Assembly (NCBI GenBank): GCA_012295275.1
Contig: CM022673.1
Span: 27,297,261 to 27,361,260 of the forward strand
Source: Chrysomallon squamiferum
Lineage: Eukaryota > Mollusca > Gastropoda > Neomphalida > Peltospiridae
Length of the DNA stretch: 64,000 nucleotides
Reading direction: 5' to 3'
The first letter of the stretch is position 1; every line of letters starts with the position of its first letter. Both the position numbers and the translations under genes were made by a program. Shown here piece by piece: positions 13,206 through 22,032 of the stretch. A model generated the notes under the pieces. That model searched no databases. It saw only the letters and a program-made list of their open reading frames with translations, and was not told the DNA's origin.

Positions 13206-16200
13206 TTTATGTCCCAGAGGCAAACAAAGATCACATAAAATTACTGGTTTCACAGATTAACCTAAATTATAAAATAATTAATTAAACATCCGGTTAATTT
13301 AAGCTTCGGGTCATTTTCGTATCAACACGTTTTTTGGTGTTTATTTATTTATTTTTATGTGCGCTTGCTTGTTATGACGTAAAACGTCTGATTGATTACG
13401 TCTCAAACTGAATGACTGGATGAATAAATACTTTTTAAGTAATTTTCTTGTTTAGTGATTAGGCGTCAAATATATCTTTAAATATTTATGGGGGCTATAC
13501 TTAAAAGTATCCAGTAGTGGTATCTAACTTTACATTCAAGAGCGCACGCACGCACACACATACACAGAGACGAACGAACACACAAATATACACTTCGCCC
13601 ACTCTATCGAATCCCAAGTCATCTCAGTTATTTAGTTTTTTTTTGCCTGATCTGAACAGTATCGAACTGCACACACGTTACTCAAAAATGTATCTTTGGT
13701 GACAAAACAGTCTAAATATATTCTACTTCTGTTTTTAATATTTATTTGTTTACTTATTTACTTACTTTTCTTTTTGTCGACCAATATTAATTAATAAAGC
13801 ATAAGAGCAAAACAAAATTTTTAAAAAAAAAACACTTTCAGTAATTGTCATGGTGACAGTGGCGTGTAGAGGGGGGAGGCAAAGGGGCGGTGACCCTGGG
13901 CATCCATATGCGGGGGGGGAGGATCCAGTCAGAGAAAAGAACTTAATAAATTTATTGATTTATATTTAGATCGAATAAAGTGTTTATTTTATGATTCATC
14001 TGTGTTTACACATTCGAAATATCTTCCTTTTTCATAATATTTCTCAGTGCTAGGCCTTGTACTTGAGTCTTTGGGGCATACAATCAAGGAGTTGGACCCG
14101 GGCGTCACCAGACCTCTGTACGCCACTGCATGGTGAGATGCGCATTTTTAATGTCCGAATGAAATACACATTTGTGCAGAACCCATCCTCAGTACCGTAC
14201 ACAAATTAATATAAAAGCACTTAACTTGATATACACACGTTCTTAAACACACAAGTATTGATACAGACACAAATATACTGAGACATATTGACCAATGCTC
14301 TCTCTCAAACCTTCATACTTACACACTGACATACATAGTGACATACAGATACACACACACTGGCGTACGTTCTGAGACAAACACATACACATACACTCAC
14401 ATACACATACACGCACACATACACGCTGACACACACGCACACATGTTACAGTCGGTTATTATCAGAACTTACCTCGTACGCGTAACACATATTTATCGCA
14501 ATGGATGCTGGGATCGCAGTCCACAGCATCGCGTGAGTCGACGGCATCGACGACTCGTACAGGTACTCGTGTTCGAGGTGCACGACCGGAGGCGAGGTCG
14601 GGCGAGGATGGCGCACGTAATCTTTCATGCGCTGCGACACGTACGTGCAGACGAAGAAAACAGTCAGAGTGTGCCTGCCCATCACGCAGTCAAAGTTCCA
14701 CGCCAGGTTGCCAAAAAACACCAGGAAGAAATAACTGTGTCCAAGGAGAGTTCCAACTCGTGCAAGGTAGAGCAACGTCTTGATTTTAATTTCAAACTCC
14801 GGGGCTTTCGCGCTCTCCGAATGCGCACGAAGTCGAACGACTTTTTCGCGTTCTTTTACGGAATCTGAATCGTTTTTCCGCTCGCAGGTGAAGTCATTAT
14901 TATCATCGGGTATACGACTGTCACAAGAAACTGGATTTTCTTTGATTACGACACCGCACATTTGTTGAAACCTCTTCACGAGCTCTGGGTCTCGTAATCT
15001 CTCAATAAAGTCCATTATTACTTCCATAATAGTAATTATTGTTTTATAATAATATAATAATAATAAACAGCCTCGACAAATTAAAAATGTTTTAAAACAA
15101 AAACCTCCGCGTTTTATAGCTAGACGTGTGTTTTATACTGAATGAATATCGATACGAAAATACAAAATGTTAGCATGCATACGTGTCAGTATTTGAATAT
15201 GCGCATATTTTTTTTTTTTTACATTATGTACATGTAGTCGAATGAAATATGAGCGTGTTAGAATTTGTACTGACAGATTACAACACTAAAATTTCTAGTG
15301 GCTATAGTAATTTATAATACTTTTGATATCTAAACAGATCTAGGATTGGATTTGAAAAACTGTCATTTTGATGTTCAGTGGTCCTGCCGAACTGCTGTAA
15401 ACTTCAGTGCATGTAAATTAATATAGTTAATTCATTCAGATTTTTGTTTTTTAATATTCTGAACTCAAAGAATAGCCATATGTTCAGATATAAACACAAT
15501 AACGACAGTAATTCATAATCTTCCGCTAAGCTGTGTATGAAGGCAAAGAAATGACTTCTTCGTTCAGATATAAAACTGTGAGGTAAGAAACAAATTAAAA
15601 ACGACTGAATTTCAATCGCTAGTCTTGTTTCTGTCTCCTTACTGGTTTGCAATGCTAGAATACCGTGAAATGTTCTTAGTCAATATAAATTATAAACTGT
15701 CTCGATTTATTACGATGTTTATAGTTTTAGCTAAAAAGGTATAATATAGAGAGTTTTTTAAATCATTTTGTATTGATAAAATAATTTCTATACAAGAATT
15801 TCTTAGGAAATATTAACTGTAAAAAGATAACAAACAAAAAGAAAACAACAACAAACAAACAAACAAAACAATAATCAAAAATGTCATTTCAGAAATTAAT
15901 ATGTCGTATTAACATTTGTTTTAAAACATTTTTGTTACGGCCATTTTGGATTTTCAGCCCATAGTTGTTTACATGGCAAACAACAGAGAGTCGTAATGTT
16001 ATATATATATATATGTATGTATGTATAATAAAACAGAAAATAACAAAGCTTATTACCTGTAGTTGCAAAAAAAAAAAACACGTATTTTTGTCTAATATTA
16101 CAAAATGTGTTTTGAAGGCGAAATATCCATTAATATGGCAGGAACTCTTTTATCCTACTGTTTGGGGCAAACGAGTTTTCAGTTAAAAACACGACACTAC

Positions 16201-17847
16201 ATGTGATTTAAAATGCATTATAAAGAAGGTGGTTTCTTTATATGTGTGTGAACGGAAATTACAGAACGAAAAATAAAAATAAAATAAAAACAAAAATAAA
16301 AAACAATAATAATTAAAAAAAAAAAAAAAAAAAAGGCTGAAGAATAAGTTTTAAATATGCAAAATAGAAATCTTAAATAAAAAATTGTGACACTTAAAGA
16401 TGAGTAATTCACTTCTTTTCGGTCTGCGGTTTCTAATCAGCTGTCTGTATTGCCAACTGGTAGAACCAACCCAGGCTACCTATGTGTTAGATACACTTTC
16501 ACATATTTTCTTCTATCGATTTATGTGCTGGTGATTTTTACTAAAATTTCGGACCTAACTTTGTTTTTCTTGCTCACTGCGGTAATTAACCCAGAACTGG
16601 ATCATGTCAACATACGCCATTTAAACCAGTTCACAAGCAGAGAGACCATACTGAGTTAATAATTCACGTTGCAAACATACTCAGTAGAAAGGTACGCACG
16701 CCAGCTCGTTTGAACTATGTATGTATATAAAATGTGGATTATTAAAACGATATGGGATCTGTTGGTATGCACGTACATTTATACATAAATAACACGCACA
16801 TCCAGACTTACATACATATTATGCAAACAAATATATATTGATGTAAAAAATAAATCATAGATAGAAACACAAACAAATATGTTTGGCATAAATAAGTGCA
16901 TACATACATACATACATATATACAAATATGCAAATACATACACATACATACAAACATACATCGATACATACATAAATACATAAATACATACATATAAACA
17001 TACATACAAACATACATCGATACATACATACACACACATACATACATATATAACACACATACATCAACATCATCATAATACGAAGTATAGTAAATTATTT
17101 ACTTTTGGGGAGGGGTGTAATATTAAGTTTAATTTACGTATGAGATGTTCAGTATTTTGAGAAGGATTTTAAAAAAGATCGTCGTACCTCGTATCTTGCA
17201 CAGATCTTGACTGCCAACACTATCGGCATCGCTGTACCCGCCATAGCGTGCGTTGACGGCATCGCCGGCTCCCTCAAATGACACGTCTCGAGGTGAATAA
17301 CGGGTGGAGACGGTGGGCGGGGCCACTGGAGGTAATCTTTCGTTCGCTGACCCAGATACATAACGATGCACCACACGATGACAGTGTGTTTGGTGATGAG
17401 GCAGTCCAGGTTCCACAGAAAGAACAAATAGAATAAAAAATAGAACACTTCGTCCCCAAGAAACGCACCCACCTGAGCCAGACAGTACAAGATTTTGTAT
17501 TTAATTTCGTATTCCAGGTAACAATTGCTTCCTGCGGCTTTGGAATTTGCTGCGGGTTGTACGCAAGGTAAATCACTGCGAGTAATCCTTTTGTCGCATA
17601 CCACACCGTTGTTGTTGTTATTGTTGTTGTTGTTGTTTTTTTCGTAGTTATTCTTACACTTGTCGTTTCGATTTTTCCTCGTTTCGATTTGACGATGGGA
17701 GACGCCCTTGTCTTTCACCCCGTTTTCTGATCTGTCGTAAGTTTCTCTCACAAGCACACCACAAACATCTTGGAACCGCCGTACATACCGAGGGTCTTTC
17801 AGCTGCGTAACAAGTCCCGTAACTGCTTCAAATCCGAACGCCATCAC
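3798..17847 (-). CDS. SGPP: Sphingosine-1-phosphate phosphatase gene with three alternative first coding exons
   Basis: The gene encodes an ER-membrane lipid phosphatase of the PAP2 superfamily. The family dephosphorylates sphingosine-1-phosphate in the sphingolipid salvage route. Read on the minus strand: first exon 1c (17847-17188), 1b (15027-14473) or 1a (9904-9228), then shared exon 2 (6638-6549) and shared exon 3 (4362-3798, stop TAG). Every junction is phase 0, so any first exon joins exon 2 in frame. With exon 1b the protein is about 402 aa, close to human SGPP2 and SGPP1 as I recall their lengths. In 1b numbering the catalytic motifs are C1 (K135 to R142-P143), C2 (PSTH, 162-165) and C3 (S205-R206, H212, D216). 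C1 and C2 lie in the variable exon; C3 lies in the shared exons, with its Asp encoded at the start of exon 3. I cannot tell SGPP1 from SGPP2. Exon 3 has one surplus base, described separately. Confidence 0.85.
4381..4541. repeat. AATAG / AAAAT pentanucleotide array in SGPP intron 2
   Basis: AATAG repeats (about 4388-4412) run into AAAAT repeats (4441-4541). The array starts within 20 bases of the exon 3 acceptor and supplies T-rich sequence on the gene strand. Confidence 0.85.
5085..5230. repeat. Degenerate ATATCACATATC tandem repeat
   Basis: Four or so imperfect copies of a roughly 45-base unit built on ATATCACATATCATG, in SGPP intron 2. They contain palindromic CACATGTG and CACGTG-like cores. 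Confidence 0.5.
5651..5752. repeat. GT/AT dinucleotide microsatellite
   Basis: A GT run interrupted by TTTGTAT and TAG passes into an AT run. It lies in SGPP intron 2. Confidence 0.9.
6549..6638 (-). CDS. SGPP: SGPP shared exon 2
   Basis: A 90-base exon encodes 30 aa from CSCLLVGTLAF to LGVHTVL. It begins after a T-rich tract ending CAG and ends before GTTGGT, a weak donor. It carries the Ser-Arg and His of catalytic motif C3 (SRLYLGVH), inside a transmembrane stretch. It is phase 0 at both ends, so it joins every first exon and exon 3. No second copy of it was seen between the first exons, which is why the three exon-1 copies are read as alternatives rather than separate genes. Confidence 0.85.
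8519..8594. repeat. AT and AC compound microsatellite
   Basis: An AT run (8519-8548) is followed by AC runs in the intron between SGPP exon 1a and exon 2. The rest of that intron (6639-9227) holds no recognised coding or RNA gene. Confidence 0.85.
9228..9904 (-). CDS. SGPP: SGPP alternative first exon 1a (proximal), with a one-base frame break
   Basis: The exon starts at the ATG at 9904 (MEYFMELANPEYVKKF) and ends CAG|GTACGA, phase 0 like 1b and 1c. It encodes the N-terminal block, an Asn run followed by an Asp run, the hydrophobic segments, Lys of C1, and C2 (PSTHAM). Its 677 bases are one short of a multiple of three. The reading frame ending KDFLQ (about 9365) continues as RPASPPVVHLE only after a shift of one base at about 9359-9364. 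Without that shift the protein loses C2 and the splice-junction frame. This is either a base missing from the assembly or a real inactivating deletion. An open frame extends 26 codons upstream of the chosen Met, but the A-rich stretch there has no similarity to the other first exons. Confidence 0.75.
10073..10084. promoter_or_regulatory. GGTCACGTGACC palindrome upstream of SGPP exon 1a
   Basis: A perfect 12-base palindrome sits about 170 bases upstream of the exon 1a start codon. It contains GTCACGTGAC, the CLEAR-type element recognised by TFEB/MITF-family factors. No TATA box was found nearby. A consensus donor (CAG|GTAAGT, exon end at 10064, minus strand) lies just downstream, so a short non-coding leader exon is possible. 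The only nearby acceptor (TTTCTCAG before the ATG) has a poor pyrimidine tract. Confidence 0.35.
10299..10370. repeat. GA dinucleotide run
   Basis: 36 uninterrupted GA units lie about 400 bases upstream of SGPP exon 1a. Confidence 0.95.
11676..13206. repeat. Cluster of microsatellites between SGPP exons 1b and 1a
   Basis: The cluster contains an ATC array passing into ATT (11676-11769), an AC run (about 12688-12721) and a long interrupted ATT array (about 12996-13206). The remainder of 10.2-13.8 kb shows no recognised gene. Open frames of poly-Ile, poly-Leu, poly-Tyr and poly-Asn here are translations of the arrays. Confidence 0.85.
13857..14128. mobile_element. Non-autonomous hAT-type MITE with intact 8-bp target duplication
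   Basis: A 272-base element starts CAGTGGCGTGTAGAGG and ends CCTCTGTACGCCACTG. The ends are inverted repeats matching at 14 of 16 positions. It is flanked on both sides by CATGGTGA (13849-13856 and 14129-14136), an exact 8-base target-site duplication. An 8-base duplication and CAGTGGCG-type termini are hallmarks of hAT transposons. It has no transposase frame, so it would have been moved in trans. It sits in the intron downstream of SGPP exon 1b, and its GC content stands out from the surroundings. Confidence 0.85.
14473..15027 (-). CDS. SGPP: SGPP alternative first exon 1b (middle)
   Basis: The exon encodes 185 aa starting MEVIMDFIERL and ends GAG|GTAAGT, a consensus donor. The N-terminal block (DPELVKRFQQMCGVVI) aligns with those of 1a and 1c. 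The linker is shorter and has no Asn run. Motif C1 is KDYVRHPRP and C2 is PSTHAM. The frame is intact. Its coding sequence is richer in CpG than the surrounding AT-rich DNA, and the opposite strand therefore also shows long chance open frames, which are not genes. Two TATA-like boxes lie 85-110 bases upstream of the start codon. Confidence 0.87.
15112..15137 (-). promoter_or_regulatory. Putative TATA promoter of SGPP exon 1b
   Basis: Two TATAAAA boxes on the minus strand (15131-15137 and 15112-15118) lie 85-110 bases upstream of the exon 1b start codon. No CACGTG was seen within about 250 bases, unlike the 1a and 1c leaders. Confidence 0.35.
15138..17187. other. Interval between SGPP exons 1c and 1b
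   Basis: No coding exon or RNA gene is recognised. The interval is AT-rich, with a poly-A near 16315-16335 and a CATA tetranucleotide array (about 16895-17055) that contains an internally duplicated segment around CATACATCGATACATAC. Confidence 0.6.
17188..17847 (-). CDS. SGPP: SGPP alternative first exon 1c (most distal)
   Basis: The exon encodes 220 aa starting MMAFGFEAV and ends with a GAG codon followed by the donor GTACGA (GT at 17187-17186). It has a conserved N-terminal block (DPRYVRRFQDVCGVLV), a low-complexity linker with a run of 10 Asn, and three hydrophobic stretches. The C1 motif is KDYLQWPRP and the C2 motif is PSTHAM. The frame is open throughout with no lesion. Like 1a it carries an AAC/GTT-encoded Asn run, which 1b lacks, suggesting that 1a and 1c share a more recent ancestor. 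The first Met is chosen; the second Met adjoins it, so the exact start is ambiguous by one residue. No acceptor is needed because this is a first exon. Confidence 0.85.
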
Positions 17848-17987
17848 TGCATCCAGTTTCAGTTAAACAAAAACATTAAATACGAATAACAACCGGTCAC
17901 GTACGCCTTTTTTTTAAGGCCGAAACGTCACCCTAAAAAAACAAATAATACGTGAACACGGATCACTGGCTGCCACTATAACGTGAA

Positions 17988-18007
17988 TTTTATACTTCAT
18001 CACGTGA
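17988..18007 (-). promoter_or_regulatory. Putative promoter of SGPP exon 1c: E-box plus TATA
   Basis: On the minus strand a perfect TCACGTGA palindrome (18000-18007) is followed 5 bases later by TATAAAA (17988-17994), about 141-160 bases before the exon 1c start codon. The spacing suits a TATA promoter with a 5' leader of roughly 110 bases. The factor is unknown; CACGTG is bound by the bHLH-Zip families (MYC/MAX, USF, TFEB/MITF). Confidence 0.4.
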
Positions 18008-18288
18008 TCAATGTTTAGATACAGGGCAACGGCTCTTCATTGACTAGCTACGGTATACCTGTACATTTTGTGTGTGTATTGGCAAATCGCAGTTTGAGGT
18101 AAATTGCTCATTTGGAAAATTAATTACTACCTGTATAAATCACTATACAGTTTTGTTTGTTGTAAAAGGTAATAATTAATTCAAGGAAAGAAAACGAAGT
18201 AAACAAAAATACAAAAATCAGTTCACAATCTCGCGGAAATGACATTTCTGTGTTAGATGTTAAGTTTCAGCAGCTTTCTTTTTGCCCC

Positions 18289-18393
<105 letters not shown>

Positions 18394-19085
18394 TCATTAC
18401 AGGAGAATCATTTTAACAACCCCAAATAAAAACGGACAGATGTATGTAAACAAACACAATATATAAATAATAAATAAATCTTTTGTGGTTCTATTTATTA
18501 AAGCAATCGATATCAACAGCATTTACCACCTTCAGTTATAAAAAAGTATAACGAGCACCGATCTGGAATGGGAAATATATCGATTTCTAAAGAAATATGT
18601 AGTTTGATCACCTGGGCGTGCCAGTAAATAAATACTAAACATCTTGTATTTTGATAGGCAAACAATGACAATACATTGTATTTCAATTACAATAAAAAAA
18701 ATTACAAGGTTTTTACTTCAAAGGTTATTTTTTAAAATTTTGTGTCAGTCACCTTTTGATCGGTTGTTATAATTTACTATATCTGTGTGTGGCCTTCAAG
18801 TACGTCACGTGAACAGACAAACTACTTTAGCAAGTTAGTAAAGCACGGTTTATCAGTAAATATATGCGACTGCCCCATGAGGAAATAGAAGAAAACGTAA
18901 CGTCAAGTTCAGCATTTCTGGGTTTATCTGGGACGATTTCTGTTGGTCACGATCGCACTCTTATCAATGAAAATAGTTATCGTCTAATGTTTGTGAGCCG
19001 CACGACTGGGTCAAAGGTTAACAGATCAAGTTTTGTAGTATTGCGAAATAGTTGACCTGTTTTGGATGTTTAAATAAAAATAACG

Positions 19086-19087
<2 letters not shown>

Positions 19088-19152
<65 letters not shown>
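19088..19152. repeat. CT dinucleotide run
   Basis: More than 30 uninterrupted CT units. Confidence 0.95.
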
Positions 19153-19155
<3 letters not shown>

Positions 19156-22032
19156 ATCTATTAAAATTGTATTCTTGCTGATAGAGATATATTCAGATAT
19201 CTGAAAACACGAGAACGCTAGTTCATCATTAATATTATATGAAATATGAACTGGATAGAAAGGTCTGCTTGTTTTTAAGTGCTTCGTAACTCGTTAAAAG
19301 GCGTCCGATTAAAAACGAGGAAACATGGGAGAGCACCAATGTGACGTAAACGTACTTATCTTAAAGTCACGTTCTGCTCACAAACACGTGCTGGTCACAC
19401 CACATGACGTCATTACATAGCTGCGGTTTCCTAACAGTACGACTTTCAGTCATGAAATCTGGACTGCTCTGCTAAATATAAAACAAAACAGATGCATAAC
19501 ACACTTACATTTTCCAGACAATTAATCACAAAACTTTCAGTTAATTTTACGAGGAAAATAAGGCAAAGTTGTATAGGAACACGATACTAGACCTTTGCTC
19601 TGCCTTACGAGAGCCTCATTACTCAAGTATCAAGCATTAACGTGTCTGCCTTTCTCCTGACTGTGGGAAGGCAAATATAAATAATATCTTGCAGCTAATC
19701 GGTAATATTTTGGTCTAACGCAGTAACTGTTAATATATACATTTTGTAGAATTATATTTCCAGTTAACATACCACGTACGTTTATAAGATTAATTTATAT
19801 TCAATGATGCAGCGAATTGACATATACTCTATTTGATTCCCGCTTTCCTTTTTCTGAAGTCAGGTGAGCATCACAAAAAGTGATAGTGTCTCTTAACTCA
19901 CATTAAACGAGTTTACTGTCACGAATTCTATAAACAATTAACTTTTTGAATTCAAGTCTTTTGTTTCAAGTGTAACAGTGGCCAAACAAATAAACGTTTT
20001 AATAAAATTCTTTATACTTCCAAGGTTTATTAAAAATTGAAACATAAAAACTGGTCATAACGTCATTATGTACATTATGTAAATCGGTCGACCTTGTTCG
20101 TAGTGACGTCACGATTTCTTTAAAATGGAGTCGCTCAGATAGTTTTAAACAATATTCTTTGGTTTCATATACTTCATTGTTGTTCTAGTTAATGGTGTTG
20201 TTGATGATGATACGAAAAAGTGTAATAACAATTTAGAATTCTAAAAATAATAACGTGAAATGTGTATTAATTTTCACAAAATTTATTCCATTCTGAATAT
20301 TTTTTTTTATTTTCATAAATACAAAAACAAAACAGTTACATGAAATATAAATGGAAAAAACGTTACTGAGAAAAGCAATTAAATAATTTGGCATTACAAA
20401 ATGATTACTTAAATTTCCCAACAAAATAATTAAATAATTATATTTTGATGACATTGTAATGAGTTGGTCAAATTCACTTTTGAAAACAATTTTTTTTTTT
20501 TAAACATTTTCTATTTGTAAATTATATATATATTCAAAATAATACTGCCATTCTTATGAAGTTGAGTATTATTTATCTTTTGTCTGAAATAAATGTCAAT
20601 ATTAACTTCATCTTTATAATTATATTTACATAATGTAAATCTGGATTTTAGTTATAAAGACATTTTAAATCATTTAATAAATAATAAATAAAATAAAATA
20701 ATAATTTGAAAAATAAATTGATAACTTCACTGTTATAGTTTAAAAAAAAAAAAAATCATACAGAACTGTCACCAGTTTACATCAATACCACATTTAACAG
20801 ACTAAATAAACAAACAAAAATAAGCAACAATATGGAGGCTGGGAAATTAAACTTTAAAATCAATGGAATGTTTTTGTTAAAAGATAAATACATTTTAAAA
20901 AATAGTTTTAATTCTTTGTAACAAATGTAACAGTAAAATCGTTGCATTTTCCTAAAATATATTTTTTAAACAGAACTAAGAAGACCTTTAAAATGCCATT
21001 CATGATTAATCTTTTGGCCCCATTAATGTAGTATACATGTATAAAAAGAAAGCTCAATTAGAAATTTTAATCACTTGAAATTATATACCATATATGAGAT
21101 ACAGTCCATCTGAATTTGTCAGTGCAGTTTTTCAAATTGGCGCTTTTAGCATAACAACATTCAGCTGTCAAAAACTTTGAAACATAAAGACTTTGGTTCA
21201 GTTTTTAATTATCATTTTGATATTTTTTTATCTTTGAAATCTTGACAGTTTTGTCCTAATAAGATTGGATATCAAAAAATAAAGTATTTAATACATCTAA
21301 AAAAAACAATTATGTGCGTGTATAACGTGTTAAACATGATCTGTAACATGTACAGAATCTTTAACAATTCAGAGTTTGTACATTTATTCATCACGAACGA
21401 TTTATTACTGCATGACTACAATTAAAACACAAAACTACAGAACAAAGAGAGATAACTCTTGCCAAAGAATTTAAGTGCAATTTTGTTAATAAGTGGCAAG
21501 TTTATGATTAATAGCAAGAAATAACAAATTCTATTGTTTACCTTTCTGAGAAGATTTGTCTTAAGATCAAAATGTTACAATTCAAGTTGTATTCAGAATA
21601 AATCAATAGTGAGAAGGCATAATATTCAATTTCTGCTTCATTCTGCATATTTTTTGTTTCAGTTTGTTATTTCTGTCATGCTGTAATTAAAGCTATTTCT
21701 AAAAATATATATCAGTATTTTTCTAACTATGTGCCACACAAGCATGGGTTGTATTTCCCCAATAACCAAACTTCTCTTAATATAAAAATACTAATAACTG
21801 CTAAAAATAAAATAGCATTAATATTTTTATATAAGCAGCATACCGAACCCATTTCTAAAAAAAAAAAATCATTAAAATTTGCAGTAAAAATAAAATTTTA
21901 AAAATGTTTTAATAATTTATCTGTTTTGATACATTTTAGTTTTTCTTTGTGCTTTCAGAATATACCATGAACCCATTTAAAAGTTAAAAATTTCAAGTTT
22001 TGCATTTTTGTGTGCGTGTTTTGTTACTAAAA

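Noticed and set aside
12811-13260. Long open frames of poly-Ile, poly-Leu, poly-Tyr and poly-Asn
   Set aside because: They are translations of an ATT array in several frames, with no conserved sequence or splice context.
14338-14968. Plus-strand open frames opposite SGPP exon 1b
   Set aside because: Antisense shadows caused by the GC-richer coding sequence.
18864-19055. A possible fourth SGPP first exon upstream of 1c
   Set aside because: The open frame has no C1 or C2 motif and no similarity to exons 1a-1c.
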